From positions 54,245 to 118,244 of the forward strand of contig SHWB01000004.1 in assembly GCA_009691025.1 (NCBI GenBank): a stretch of DNA of 64,000 nucleotides, read 5' to 3'. The translations under genes were made by a program, and so were the position numbers. The notes below the pieces were generated by a model, which was not told the DNA's origin, did no database searches, and was given only the letters and a program-made list of their open reading frames with translations. Positions 20,349 to 31,861 of this stretch are shown piece by piece. The first letter of the stretch is position 1, and each line of letters starts with the position of its first letter. This stretch comes from Alphaproteobacteria bacterium (lineage in GTDB: Bacteria > Pseudomonadota > Alphaproteobacteria > UBA6615).

Positions 20349-21125
20349 ATGTCCGGACCGCGCGTCGGATTGTTCGTCACCTGCCTCGTCGACCTGTTCC
20401 GGCCGACCGTCGGCTTCGCCGCGGTGAAGCTGCTGGAGGAGGCCGGCTGCACGGCCGAGGTGCCGCAGGCCCAGACCTGCTGCGGCCAGCCGGCCTGGAA
20501 CACCGGCGACCGCAAGACCACGCAGGCGGTGGCGAAAGGCGTGATCGCGGCCTTCGAGGGCTATGATTACGTAGTGGCGCCGTCCGGCTCCTGCGCCGGC
20601 ATGCTGCGCGTCCATTATCCCGAGCTGTTCGTCGCCGACGAGTCGTGGAAGGCCCGCGCCGAGGCGCTGGCGGCGAAGAGCTGGGAGCTGGTCGGCTTCC
20701 TCGTCGACGTGCTGAAACTCGAACGCGTGGCGGCCGACTATGCCGGCATCGTCACCTACCACGATTCCTGCTCGGGCCTGCGCGAACTGGGCGTGAAGGC
20801 CCAGCCGCGCGCCCTGCTGGCCGGCATCGGCGGCCTGCATCTGCGCGAACTGGCCGATGCGGAGGTCTGCTGCGGCTTTGGCGGCACGTTTTGCGTCAAA
20901 TACCCCGACATTTCCGACCGCATGGTGTCGAACAAGACCAAATCCATCGTCGATACCGGCGCCGACACGCTGCTGGCCGGCGATATGGGCTGCCTGATGA
21001 ACATGGCCGGCAAGCTGCAGCGCGAGGGCGCGGCGGTGCGCGTGCGCCACGTCGCCGAGGTGCTGGCCGGCATGGCCGACCGGCCGGCGATCGGCGAAGC
21101 GCGCGACGGCGGCGAGGGGGCCTGA
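20349..21125 (+). CDS. lutA: Lactate utilization protein A (Fe-S oxidoreductase, CCG domain)
   Basis: RVGLFVTCLVDLFRP; QTCCGQPAWNTG; CCGFGGTFCVKYP. Confidence 0.93.
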   Translation: MSGPRVGLFVTCLVDLFRPTVGFAAVKLLEEAGCTAEVPQAQTCCGQPAWNTGDRKTTQAVAKGVIAAFEGYDYVVAPSGSCAGMLRVHYPELFVADESWKARAEALAAKSWELVGFLVDVLKLERVAADYAGIVTYHDSCSGLRELGVKAQPRALLAGIGGLHLRELADAEVCCGFGGTFCVKYPDISDRMVSNKTKSIVDTGADTLLAGDMGCLMNMAGKLQREGAAVRVRHVAEVLAGMADRPAIGEARDGGEGA

Positions 21126-21127
21126 GC

Positions 21128-22552
21128 ATGGAAGGCTCGACCAGCCACGACTTCAAGGCCAATGCCACGCGCGAGCTGGCCAACGCCGATCTGCGCGCCG
21201 CGCTGTCGGGCAGCGACCGGACGTTCGTCGCCGGCCGTGCCCGCGTCGTCGCCAATTTGCCCGAGTTCGACGCGCTGCGCGACGCGGCCAAGGCGATCAA
21301 GGACCACACGCTCGCCAATCTCGACCACTATCTGGAGGTTTGGGAGCGGCGGGCGCGCGAGGCCGGCGGCCATGTCCACTGGGCCAAGGACACCGCCGAG
21401 GCGCGCGCCATCGTGCTGGCGCTGTGCAAGCGCGCCGGGGCCAGGGCGGTCAACAAGGGCAAGTCGATGATCGCCGAGGAATGCGGCATCAACGAAATGC
21501 TCGAGGCCAACGGCATCCGCCCGGTCGAGACCGATCTCGGTGAATACATCATCCAGATCCGCCACGAGACGCCGTCGCACATCATCGCCCCGGCCATCCA
21601 CCTGACCAAGGCGCAGGTCGAGAAGAGCTTCCGCGAGACCCATACCGGCCTCGACCCGGCGCGCGACCTGACCGAGCCGCGGGCCCTGCTGACCGAGGCG
21701 CGCGAGATCCTGCGCAAGAAGTACTTCGAGGCCGAAGTCGGCATCACCGGCGCTAATTTCCTCGTCGCCGAGACCGGCTCGTCGATCATCGTCACCAACG
21801 AGGGCAACGGCGACCTGTCGCAGCTGCTGCCGCGCATCCACATCGTGCTGGCGAGCCTCGAGAAGGTGGTGCCGACGCTGGAGGACGCCTCGACCATCCT
21901 GCGCGTGCTGGCGCGCTCGGCCACCGGCCAGGAATTCTCGACCTACACCACGCTGTCGACCGGGCCGCGCCGCGCCGACGATCTCGACGGGCCGGAGGAG
22001 TACCACGTCGTCGTGCTCGACAACGGGCGCGCGGCGATGCTCGGCGGCGAGTTCCATGAAATGCTGCGCTGCATCCGCTGCGGCGCCTGCATGAACCACT
22101 GCCCGGTCTACCAGGCGGTCGGCGGCCACGCCTATGGCTGGGTATATCCCGGCCCGATGGGCGCCGTGCTTACGCCGGCGCTGATCGGCATCGAGCATGC
22201 GGCACCGCTGCCCAACGCCTCGACCTTCTGCGGCCGCTGCGAGCAGGTCTGCCCGATGCGCATCCCGCTGCCGGGCATGATGCGCAAATGGCGCGAGCGC
22301 GAGTTCGACAAGGGGCTGACGCCGCGCCCGGCGCGCCAGGGCCTGAAGCTGTGGGCGGCCTTCGCCACGCGGCCGCGGCTCTATCGTTTCGTCACCGGCC
22401 TCGCCATGGGCGCGCTGGCCAGGCTGGCCGGGCGCAAAGGGCGGCTGCGCCGCCTGCCGCTGGCCGGCGGCTGGACGCGCTACCGCGAGTTTCCGGCGCC
22501 GGAAGGCCGCACCTTCCAGGCGATGTGGGCCGAGAAACGGGGGCGCCCATGA
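21128..22552 (+). CDS. lutB: Lactate utilization protein B (Fe-S cluster, LutB)
   Basis: GKSMIAEECGINEMLEANGIRPVETDLGEYIIQI; CIRCGACMNHCPVYQAVGGHAYGWVYPGPMG. Confidence 0.95.
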   Translation: MEGSTSHDFKANATRELANADLRAALSGSDRTFVAGRARVVANLPEFDALRDAAKAIKDHTLANLDHYLEVWERRAREAGGHVHWAKDTAEARAIVLALCKRAGARAVNKGKSMIAEECGINEMLEANGIRPVETDLGEYIIQIRHETPSHIIAPAIHLTKAQVEKSFRETHTGLDPARDLTEPRALLTEAREILRKKYFEAEVGITGANFLVAETGSSIIVTNEGNGDLSQLLPRIHIVLASLEKVVPTLEDASTILRVLARSATGQEFSTYTTLSTGPRRADDLDGPEEYHVVVLDNGRAAMLGGEFHEMLRCIRCGACMNHCPVYQAVGGHAYGWVYPGPMGAVLTPALIGIEHAAPLPNASTFCGRCEQVCPMRIPLPGMMRKWREREFDKGLTPRPARQGLKLWAAFATRPRLYRFVTGLAMGALARLAGRKGRLRRLPLAGGWTRYREFPAPEGRTFQAMWAEKRGRP

Positions 22553-23256
22553 GCGCCGAGGTCCCCGATACCGCCAAGTCTCGCGCCGCCATTCTCGGCG
22601 CCATCCGCCGCGGTCTCGGACGCGACGGGGCGCCGACGCGGGCGCAGCGCGAGGCGCCCGAGACGCGGCTCGCCACCCATCCGCGCAACCTGCAGCCGGC
22701 GCGCACCGCCGGCGCCGACCATGGCGGCCTCGCCCATCTGTTCCGGCACTACGCCGAGGCGGTGCAGGCAACGGTGACGGAAGTCGCCGACATGGCTTCC
22801 GTGCCGGCCGCCGTTGCCGACTACCTGCGCCGGGAGAACCTGCCGGCGCGCGCGGTGATGGCGCCGGACCCGGCGCTCGACGCGGCGCCGTGGGCGGAGA
22901 CAGGCATGCTGTCGATCCGCCGCGGCAAGCCGACCGAAAGCGACGAGGTCAGCGTCACCTCGGCCTTCGCCGGCATCGCCGAGACCGGCACGCTGGTCAT
23001 GCTGTCGGGCAAGGAGCATCCCTCGACGCTGAACTTCCTGCCCGAGACGCATATCGTGGTATTGTCGGCGGACCGCGTCGTCGGCACCTACGAGGATGTC
23101 TGGGACCGCATCCGCCGCAAGATGGGCGGCGCCGTGCCGCGCCTGCCGCGCACCGTCAACCTCGTCACCGGACCGTCGCGCTCCGGCGACATCCAGCAGA
23201 CCCTGCTGCTCGGGGCGCATGGCCCGCGCCGCTTGCACATCGTCCTGGTCGGCTAG
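22549..23256 (+). CDS. lutC: Lactate utilization protein C (LUD domain)
   Basis: AILGAIRRGLGRD; GTLVMLSGKEHPSTLNFLPETHIVVL. Confidence 0.93.
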   Translation: MSAEVPDTAKSRAAILGAIRRGLGRDGAPTRAQREAPETRLATHPRNLQPARTAGADHGGLAHLFRHYAEAVQATVTEVADMASVPAAVADYLRRENLPARAVMAPDPALDAAPWAETGMLSIRRGKPTESDEVSVTSAFAGIAETGTLVMLSGKEHPSTLNFLPETHIVVLSADRVVGTYEDVWDRIRRKMGGAVPRLPRTVNLVTGPSRSGDIQQTLLLGAHGPRRLHIVLVG

Positions 23257-23272
23257 GGAGCGCCGGCGGGCG

Positions 23273-23902
23273 ATGGCGGCAGGGCGTGACCGGCGCGGGG
23301 CCAGAGCCCCCGGTAGCGCCGACGACGGGCCGGAGCTGTTCCGCCGCGCGCTGGCCGAGGTCAGGCCGCTGAAGGTCCGCAAGCGCACCGCGCACTCCCG
23401 CCCGGCTATCGTTGAATCGCAACTGATTGCCAAGAATTCTCAGCACCCCCGAAAGCCCGGTATGGCAACCGGTATAACCAAAGTCGTACCGTCGGCGCTG
23501 GCTCCCGGCGCGGCGCCGGCAGCGCCTGGCCAGGATCGCCGCACTGCCGAACGGCTGCGTCGCGGGCGCCTGCCGGCGGAAGCGCGGCTCGACCTGCATG
23601 GCGAGTTCCAGGAGCAGGCCTACCGGCTCCTCGTCGGCTTCGTCACACGGGCGGCGGCAGACGACAGGCGGGTCGTCCTCGTCATCACCGGCAAGGGGCG
23701 CAGCACTACGGACGAATGGGGGCGCGGCGGCGGCGTGCTGCGTCGCCAGGTGCCGCACTGGCTCACCCAGCCGCCGCTCGCCGCCCTCGTCTTGTCGACC
23801 GCGCCGGCGCGGCCCGACCATGGCGGTGACGGGGCGCTCTACGTCCTGCTGCGCCGCCGTCCGGCGTGTCGCTCAAGCGCATGGCCGGCGATCTCGCGCT
23901 GA
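23273..23902 (+). CDS. Smr/MutS2 C-terminal domain protein
   Basis: LDLHGEFQEQAYRLLVGFV..VLVITGKGRSTTDEWGRGGGVLRRQVPHWL. Confidence 0.87.
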   Translation: MAAGRDRRGARAPGSADDGPELFRRALAEVRPLKVRKRTAHSRPAIVESQLIAKNSQHPRKPGMATGITKVVPSALAPGAAPAAPGQDRRTAERLRRGRLPAEARLDLHGEFQEQAYRLLVGFVTRAAADDRRVVLVITGKGRSTTDEWGRGGGVLRRQVPHWLTQPPLAALVLSTAPARPDHGGDGALYVLLRRRPACRSSAWPAISR

Positions 23903-24276
23903 CCCCGGCCCACCTGTCGGCGCTGGGGCATGGCCATCGCGGCCGTCCCTCCGAGGCGCTGGCGGCGCAGGTCTGCGAGCACTTCAACCTGATCTGGGAC
24001 GATTACGAGGAGATGCAGCGACTGGCCCTGCTGTCGCATCCGCGCGGTGTCGTCGATACCGCCGGCCTCGCGCCGCAGCACACGTTGCTGGCCAACGAAC
24101 TGGCCGCCGCGATCCGTCGCCTGGCGCCCGGGGACGCCGAGGCGATGCGCGCGCAAATCGGCAGGCTCGCCGGCGCCGCCCCGGACGCGCGCCAGCGACC
24201 GCGCGCGCCGCGGAGTGCTACAGGGATTGGCGCTACGCCGGGCCGTCCACCCCCGCGCCCGCCACGGGAGCCGTAG
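23866..24276 (+). pseudogene. XRE-type HTH regulator, 5'-truncated and overlapping the smr 3' end
   Basis: VSLKRMAGDLALTPAHLSALGHGHRGRPSEALAAQVCEHFNLIWDDYEEMQRLALLSHP without the usual N-terminal ~20 residues. Confidence 0.6.
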
Positions 24277-24295
24277 GGCCGCCTCGGCGTGTACC

Positions 24296-24420
24296 CGTCC
24301 GTCGATAGGCTCAGGACGAGGACATTGGGAATGACCGGGCGTTTGCACGGCTGCTGTCGTGCCCACAGACCTTACCAAGCGTCCTCATCCTGAGCCTGCC
24401 GAAGGACGAGGACGCCGAAC
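24296..24420. repeat. Dispersed palindromic repeat copies (TCGATAGGCTCAGGACGAGGAC; GTCCTCATCCTGAGCCTGCCGAAGGACGAGGAC)
   Basis: Same core as repeats at 2649-2783, 31140-31175 and 55590-55735. Confidence 0.85.
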
Positions 24421-24443
24421 CGCAGAACCGTACCTCGCGTTCC

Positions 24444-25226
24444 TCAATCGAACAGCATCGCCACGGCGCGGGTCCAGCCGCCGGACGCCGCCTTGATCTT
24501 GCAGGGGAAGCAGGCGACCCAGAAGCCAGTGTCGGGCAGCTTCTCGAGGTGCTGCAGCTTCTCCATGTGGCAATAGGGCTGCTCGATGCCGGCCCAGTGG
24601 CCCTGCCACACCTTGCGGGCGTCGTGGTCCTTCTCGTAGCGCGGGCGGGCGAAGGCGAAGGGCGCGTCCCAGCCCCAGGCGTCGATACCGGTCACGCGCA
24701 CGCCCTGGCCGGTGAGGCAGAGCGTCGCCTCGCGGCCCATGCCGATGCCGCGCGTCAGATATTCGGGCGTGCCGATGTAGTCGGGCGTGTTGGTGTGGAC
24801 CAGCACGATGTCGAGCGGCCGCAGCGTGTGGCCGATGCGCTTGAGTTCCGCCTCGACGTCCTTCGGCTGCACGATGTAGCCGTCGGGCTTGTCGCGGAAG
24901 GTCAGCTTGATGGCCGGGCGGAAGTACCAGTCGAGCGGCATCTCGTCGATGGTGTTCATCCGGTTCCCGTGCTTGTCGTGCGAATGGTAGTGGTAGGGCG
25001 CATCGACATGCGTGCCGTTATGCGTGGTGAGCTGTATTTTCTCCCACGCCCAGCCCTGCGCGTCGGGCAGATCCTCAGGCTTCATGCCGGGGAAGAAGTC
25101 GGACATGGTCCGGGCGTTGGCCTTGTGATCGACGTACTCGATCTTCGGCCGCATGATGTCCGGGTCGACGACGGTCTCGTTGTCGAGCGCCATCGAGATG
25201 TCGATGATCTGCCTCGGGATGCGCAT
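24444..25226 (-). CDS. Cyclase family protein (kynurenine formamidase-like)
   Basis: RQIIDISMALDNETVVDPD; TTHNGTHVDAPYHYHSHDKHG. Confidence 0.9.
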   Translation of the reverse strand: MRIPRQIIDISMALDNETVVDPDIMRPKIEYVDHKANARTMSDFFPGMKPEDLPDAQGWAWEKIQLTTHNGTHVDAPYHYHSHDKHGNRMNTIDEMPLDWYFRPAIKLTFRDKPDGYIVQPKDVEAELKRIGHTLRPLDIVLVHTNTPDYIGTPEYLTRGIGMGREATLCLTGQGVRVTGIDAWGWDAPFAFARPRYEKDHDARKVWQGHWAGIEQPYCHMEKLQHLEKLPDTGFWVACFPCKIKAASGGWTRAVAMLFD

Positions 25227-25328
25227 CCTGGCCTTCCTCCTCGCTGAACGCCCGTTCAGGGCGGCGAGACTTTAGGCCGGCCCGCCGCCCTCGCCAACCG
25301 CCGGAGAATCCGAGGGCCCGCCCGCCGC

Positions 25329-26236
25329 TGCACCCCCAGATGCTCCGCGTCGTCGCGCTGATGGCCGTCCCGAAGCTGTGGGAGATGAGCGCGAGCGCTT
25401 CCGGCGCCTCAACCAGCCGCTGCTGCCGATGGGCCGGGTCGAGGATATCTTCCCCGCCGGGCCGGGGGGGGGGGCCGTGCCGCTGCGCGTGCTGGTGCCG
25501 GCCGGCGCAGGGGCCGGCGAAGCCCTGCCGGCGCTGCTGTTCCTCCATGGTGGCGGCTGGGTCATCGGCGGTCACGAGACGGTCGAGCCGCAGTGCCGTC
25601 ACCTAGCCAATGCGGCGCGCGCGGTGGTGATTTCGGTCGAGTATCGCTGTGCGCCGGAATACCCGTTCCCGGCTGCCGTAGACGACTGCCTCTGGGCGAC
25701 GCGCTGGGTGCGCGACAATGCCGCGATGCTTGGGATCGACCCGCGCCGCGTCGCGGTCGGCGGCGACAGCGCCGGCGGCGGGCCGGCAGCGGTGGCGGCT
25801 CAGCAGACGCGCGATGCGGGCGATCCCGCCTTGGCCCACCAGCTGCTGCTGTTTCCGGCGACCAGCATGGTCTTTGACACGCCTTCCTATACCGAGAACG
25901 ACGAAGGCCCGTTCCTCACCCGCCCTATGATGGACCGGTTCCGCGCGCTGTACATTTCCGATCCGGCGCCATGGCGCGACACGCGCGCCTCTCCGGCGCG
26001 GGCGGAAGACCTAGGCGGGCTGCCGCCGGCGACCCGCGTCACCGCCAGCCACGATCCGCTGCGCGACGAGGGCGCCGCCTACGGCCGGCGACCTTGCCGC
26101 CGCCGACGTACCGGCCCGGCACCGCAACTTCGAGGGCTATACCCACGCCTTCCTGTCCTGGGGCGGCCACATCGACGCCGCCTTCGAGGCGCTGGACTTC
26201 GCTGCCGCGGGCCTGCGCGACTCCTTCGCCGGCTGA
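25329..26236 (+). pseudogene. Alpha/beta hydrolase (HSL-type esterase), two apparent frameshifts
   Basis: LHPQMLRVVALMA.. then frameshift, FLHGGGWVIGG / GGDSAGGGPAAVAA core in ORF 25378, then C-terminal RHRNFEGYTHAFLSWGGHIDAAFEALDFAAAGLRDSFAG* in another frame. Confidence 0.8.
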
Positions 26237-26279
26237 CGGCCGCCGGAGCGCGCGACGGCGCGGGATTACGACGATCGCC

Positions 26280-27589
<1,310 letters not shown>

Positions 27590-27593
<4 letters not shown>

Positions 27594-28135
27594 AGGATTT
27601 CCACCGTCACATTGGTGTTGGTGTAGACGCAGATGCCGGCGGCGATCCCGAGCGCGCGCCGCGCTATCGCCTCGGCGTCCATCTCCGGCCGGTCGAGCAG
27701 CGCGCGGGCGGCGGCCAGCGCATAGGGCCCGCCCGAGCCGATGCCGATCAGCCCGTCATCGGTTTCCAGCACGTCGCCATTGCCCGACAGCACCAGCGAA
27801 CGCTCGACGTCGGCCACCGCCATCATCGCTTCGAGACGGCGCAGATAGCGGTCGGTGCGCCAGTCCTTGGCCATCTCGACGCAGGCGCGGACGAGTTGAC
27901 CGGGATGCTGTTCGAGCTTGCCCTCGAGGCGCTCGAGCAAAGTGAGGGCGTCGGCCGTGGCGCCGGCGAAGCCGGCCAGAACCGTGCCGTTGGCGAGGCG
28001 GCGCACCTTGCGCGCGGTGCCCTTGACCACGGTCGCGCCCATGCTGACCTGCCCGTCGCCGGCGACGACCACGCGTCCGCCCTTGCGCACGGACAGGATC
28101 GTCGTGCCGTGCCACGCTGTATCGGCTGCTGCCAT
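27590..28135 (-). CDS. hslV: ATP-dependent protease subunit HslV
   Basis: [32 protein letters not shown]. Confidence 0.97.
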
Positions 28136-28926
28136 GTCGCTGAATTCGCTTTCCGTCCAGAGGGCGGCCGGAACGCCGCCGGCCCCCGGAATGTGGGCAA
28201 CCGGACGCTGGCGATCAAGCGTCGCCGGCGGGCCGGCCACCCCTCGACCGTCAGCACCATGCGGAAGCGCGAGTTGGCGCGGCCGGCGACGATCAGGTTG
28301 GCGCCCGGCTGCAGCGGCGTGGTATCGCGCGGCGCGGTGTTGCCGATGCGCACGCCGTTGACCTCGGTGCCGAGATGGCTCGACCCGTCGCGCACGACCG
28401 GGCCGTCCACCGTCTCCTCGATCGAGAAATGCACACGCGAGAACCCGTAAGGTTTATCGTCCGGCAGGGCGAGATCGACGGTCACCGAGGGCGGCCCCTC
28501 GGGCCGGCCCAGTACCCGGCCGATGCGGAAGGGCGGGGCGGCGACCCCGATCTCGCGGAAGCGCGCCTTGCTGCGCCCGTCCTCCGGCACCAGCAACAGA
28601 CGGCTCCAGCCCCGCGATGCGCGCGGGTCCTCCGCCTCCGCGCCGAGGCGCGTGCGCGGGCGATCCGCCGTCTCGGCCAGCGTCTCGCGGGCTACGGCGC
28701 AGGCCTCGACCGGCTCGACGACGACGGCGCCGATTCGGTGCGGCCCCCCGGTCCGCAGGCCGACCTCGCCGGCCACGTCGCCGGGGCCGAGCAAATCGTC
28801 GGCGGCCGTGCCGGGCCCGGTGAGCTGCACCCGCCCGACGACCAGCAGGAAGGCGCTGTCGCCCGGTGTGCCGGGGGCGAACAGCAACTGGCCGGCCTTG
28901 AACCGGCGCACCGAAGAATCGTCCAT
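27823..28926 (-). CDS. Cyclic nucleotide-binding-like and FHA-like domain protein (3' end uncertain, runs into hslV)
   Basis: [30 protein letters not shown] (cNMP-like) then [46 protein letters not shown] (FHA-like); likely true end near 28218 if a G-run slip is assumed. Confidence 0.6.
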   Translation of the reverse strand: MDDSSVRRFKAGQLLFAPGTPGDSAFLLVVGRVQLTGPGTAADDLLGPGDVAGEVGLRTGGPHRIGAVVVEPVEACAVARETLAETADRPRTRLGAEAEDPRASRGWSRLLLVPEDGRSKARFREIGVAAPPFRIGRVLGRPEGPPSVTVDLALPDDKPYGFSRVHFSIEETVDGPVVRDGSSHLGTEVNGVRIGNTAPRDTTPLQPGANLIVAGRANSRFRMVLTVEGWPARRRRLIASVRLPTFRGPAAFRPPSGRKANSATWQQPIQRGTARRSCPCARADAWSSPATGRSAWARPWSRAPRARCAASPTARFWPASPAPRPTPSLCSSASRASSNSIPVNSSAPASRWPRTGAPTAICAVSKR

Positions 28927-29109
28927 ACCCCTGCCCTTGACTACCCGATCGGCCCGTCGATCCCGTTGTAACAGCCGACGGGCCGGGGGCAATCCCGCGC
29001 CGCAGCGATTTTCGCCAAACTTGGCGCGCCGCGGCGGGCGCTGCTATATCGGCACCCAGTGCACGAGGCAGGCGGGCCGTGGCCCGCGCGAACCGAGGAG
29101 ATGGGCGCC

Positions 29110-29766
29110 ATGGCCGCCCCGACGAAGCGCCGCAAGCCGGCCGCGACCGGACGCACGGCCGAGGTGGTGCGGCGCACCCGCGAGACCGAGATCAGCGCCC
29201 GCGTGGCGCTGGACGGCAAGGGCGACTACGACGTCGCCACCGGCATCGGCTTCCTCGACCACATGCTGGAACAACTCGCCCGCCACAGCCTCATCGACCT
29301 GACGGTGCGGGCCAAGGGCGATCTGCACATCGATTTCCACCACACCGCCGAGGATTCCGGCTACGTCGTCGGCGAGGCCGTGGCGAAGGCGCTGGGCGAC
29401 CGCGCCGGCATCCATCGCTGGGGCGAGGCGCTGGTGCCGATGGACGAGACGCTGACCCGGGTGGCCCTCGACATATCCGGCCGGCCGGGCCTCGTCTGGC
29501 GGGTCAAGTTCTCGCGCGACAAGCTCGGCCAGATGGATACCGAACTGTTCCAGGAATGGTTTAAGGCCTTCGCTCAGTCAGCCGGCGTGACGCTGCATGT
29601 CGAGACGGTCTACGGCGACAACAACCACCACATAGTCGAGAGCGCCTACAAGGGCCTCGCCCGGGCGCTGCGCATGGCGGTCGAACGCGACCCGCGCCGC
29701 GACGGCAGCGTCCCGTCGACCAAGGGCACGCTCGGCGGCGCGCAGCGACGGGGAGGGGGGGGGTGA
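29110..29766 (+). CDS. hisB: Imidazoleglycerol-phosphate dehydratase
   Basis: [49 protein letters not shown]. Confidence 0.97.
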   Translation: MAAPTKRRKPAATGRTAEVVRRTRETEISARVALDGKGDYDVATGIGFLDHMLEQLARHSLIDLTVRAKGDLHIDFHHTAEDSGYVVGEAVAKALGDRAGIHRWGEALVPMDETLTRVALDISGRPGLVWRVKFSRDKLGQMDTELFQEWFKAFAQSAGVTLHVETVYGDNNHHIVESAYKGLARALRMAVERDPRRDGSVPSTKGTLGGAQRRGGGG

Positions 29767-29791
29767 GGGAGAGGCGGGGCGGCGTGCGACC

Positions 29792-30646
29792 GTGACCTCC
29801 CCCACCGACATCAGGCGCCCCGGCGGCGCCCCCGGCGCCGCCCCGACGCAGGTGCCGGCCGATTCCTTCGGGCCGCGGGCGCGGCTGTGCAAGCGGCTGG
29901 CCGACCGCATGGTGGCCGCGCGCGAGCGCGACGCCGAGGCGACGCTGCGCGCCATGCCGGCCCTCTGGGCCCTGCTCGAACGCGCCGCCGCCGGCAGCGC
30001 GGTGACGGGCGCGTCCTATTCGGACTATCTGACGCTGTGGCAGCAGGTGCGCGCGCAGCGCCCGCGCGAGATCCTCGAATGCGGCACCGGCATCTCGACC
30101 GTCGTGCTCGCCGCCGCCCTGCTGGAGAATGCGCGCGAGGACAAGGCGCTGCCCGGCCGCGTCACCTCGATGGAGGACGACCCGGCCTGGCTCGAGGTCG
30201 CGCGCGCGCGCCTGCCGCAGGAGGTGGCCGCCATCGTCGATCTCGTCCACAGCCCGAAGACCGACGGCTTCTACAAATGCTTTCGTGGCGTCTGCTACGA
30301 AAGCCTGCCCGACCGGCCCTACGATTTCGTCTTCTCCGACGGGCCGGACCGGCATTCGCCGGTCAATGGCGACAAGCTGTTCAACCTCGACCTGATCAAC
30401 GTCGTCGCCCGCTCCGACGCGCCTGTGCGCGCCGTCGTCGACAACCACTATCTGACCTTCTACGTGCTGCAGAAGGTGTTCGGCCTCGCCCGCGCGCGCT
30501 ACAGCGTCAGCCACAAGCTGATGTTCGTCGGCCCGGTGACGAAGCGCGACCTCGGCTTCCTGCGCAAGGAAAGCTTCGTCGCCGATCTGCGCTTGTTCCG
30601 CCCGACCGAGTTGCGCCTGCGCTTCACCCGGAGGCCCGCGCCATGA
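29792..30646 (+). CDS. Putative class I SAM-dependent methyltransferase-like protein
   Basis: ILECGTGISTVVLAAAL..VTSMEDDPAWLEVA..YDFVFSDGPDRHS. Confidence 0.6.
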   Translation: MTSPTDIRRPGGAPGAAPTQVPADSFGPRARLCKRLADRMVAARERDAEATLRAMPALWALLERAAAGSAVTGASYSDYLTLWQQVRAQRPREILECGTGISTVVLAAALLENAREDKALPGRVTSMEDDPAWLEVARARLPQEVAAIVDLVHSPKTDGFYKCFRGVCYESLPDRPYDFVFSDGPDRHSPVNGDKLFNLDLINVVARSDAPVRAVVDNHYLTFYVLQKVFGLARARYSVSHKLMFVGPVTKRDLGFLRKESFVADLRLFRPTELRLRFTRRPAP

Positions 30647-31023
30647 CAGCCTGGACGGTGATGGAGCGGCCATATTCGGCAGCGCGCGACGCCGATGCCG
30701 TGCTGGTGCCCGAGGGTTTTGCCCTGGGCGCGCTTCTGTGCGGCCCGCTCTGGGCCCTGTGGCACGCCGCCGGGCTCGTGGCGGCGGGCCTGCTGGCGGT
30801 CGAGCTGGCATTGTTCGTCGGCGCCGCGCTGCTGGGGGTGACGCCCGATGCGTCGGCCGCCGCCGGGCTCGCCTGGCGGGTGGCGCTGGGCCTCGCCGGC
30901 AGCGAGTTGCGCCGCATGGCGCTGGCGGCGCGCGGCTGGCGCGAGCGCGCCACGGTCGATGCAAGCAGCCTCGACGAAGCCGAGCGGCGCTGGCTCTCGA
31001 CGCCGCCCGGCACGGCGCGGTAA
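30643..31023 (+). CDS. DUF2628-type membrane protein
   Basis: FALGALLCGPLWALWHAAGLVAAGLLAVEL; between hisB and hisH; ATGA overlap with upstream gene. Confidence 0.75.
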   Translation: MTAWTVMERPYSAARDADAVLVPEGFALGALLCGPLWALWHAAGLVAAGLLAVELALFVGAALLGVTPDASAAAGLAWRVALGLAGSELRRMALAARGWRERATVDASSLDEAERRWLSTPPGTAR

Positions 31024-31059
31024 GCAGCCGGTGGCAATCGCGCCGGGCTGCCTCGCCCG

Positions 31060-31175
31060 TCGCCCTTCGAGACGCCGCCTTGCGGCGGCTCCTCAGGGTG
31101 AGGAAGCTCATGGTGAGGCGTCCCTGGTGCGGCATTACCCTGCATCCTCATCCTGAGCCTGTCGAGGGACGAGGA
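31060..31175. repeat. Dispersed palindromic repeats (GAGACGCCGCCTTGCGGCGGCTCCTCAGG...; CATCCTCATCCTGAGCCTGTCGAGGGACGAGGACG)
   Basis: Shared with 24385, 55660-55730 and 2757. Confidence 0.8.
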
Positions 31176-31198
31176 CGCAGGGCACGGACATCGGCGGC

Positions 31199-31852
31199 AT
31201 GGAAACGGTGGCGATTATCGATTACGGCTCGGGCAATCTGCGCTCGGCGGCAAAGGCGTTTGAGCGCGCCGCCGCCGATGCCGGCCTCGCCCTGCGCATC
31301 GTCGTCACCGCCGATCCGGACGCGGTCGCGCGCGCCGCGCGCATCGTGTTGCCGGGTGTCGGCGCCTTTGCCGACTGCCATGCCGGCCTCGAAGCGGTCG
31401 ACGGTATGGTGCCGGCCTTGCGCGCGGCGGTGGAGGAGAAGGGACGCCCCTTCCTCGGCATCTGCGTGGGCATGCAACTGATGGCGACGCGCGGCCTGGA
31501 GCATCGCGTCACCCCGGGCCTCGGCTGGATTCCCGGCGAGGTGGTTGCGCTGCAGCCGGGCGATGCGCGCCTCAAGGTGCCGCATATGGGCTGGAACGAG
31601 CTGCGCCCGCGCGGCCCGCGCCACGCGGTGCTCGCCGGCATCGAGGGCGCTGCCGCGCCGCACGCCTATTTCGTCCATTCCTACCAGTTCGTACCGCTCG
31701 ATCCGTCGCATGTGCTGGCGACCACCGATTATGGCGGCCCCGTCACCGCGGTCGTCGGCCGCGACAACCTCGTGGGCACGCAGTTCCACCCGGAAAAGAG
31801 CCAGGAGGTCGGCTTGCGCCTCATCGCCGATTTCCTGCTCTGGCGGCCGTAA
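31199..31852 (+). CDS. hisH: Imidazole glycerol phosphate synthase subunit HisH
   Basis: [55 protein letters not shown]. Confidence 0.97.
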   Translation: METVAIIDYGSGNLRSAAKAFERAAADAGLALRIVVTADPDAVARAARIVLPGVGAFADCHAGLEAVDGMVPALRAAVEEKGRPFLGICVGMQLMATRGLEHRVTPGLGWIPGEVVALQPGDARLKVPHMGWNELRPRGPRHAVLAGIEGAAAPHAYFVHSYQFVPLDPSHVLATTDYGGPVTAVVGRDNLVGTQFHPEKSQEVGLRLIADFLLWRP

Positions 31853-31861
31853 GGACATTGC

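Noticed and set aside
20756-22771. 671-aa minus-strand ORF opposite lutABC
   Set aside because: Antisense shadow; no homology-like motifs
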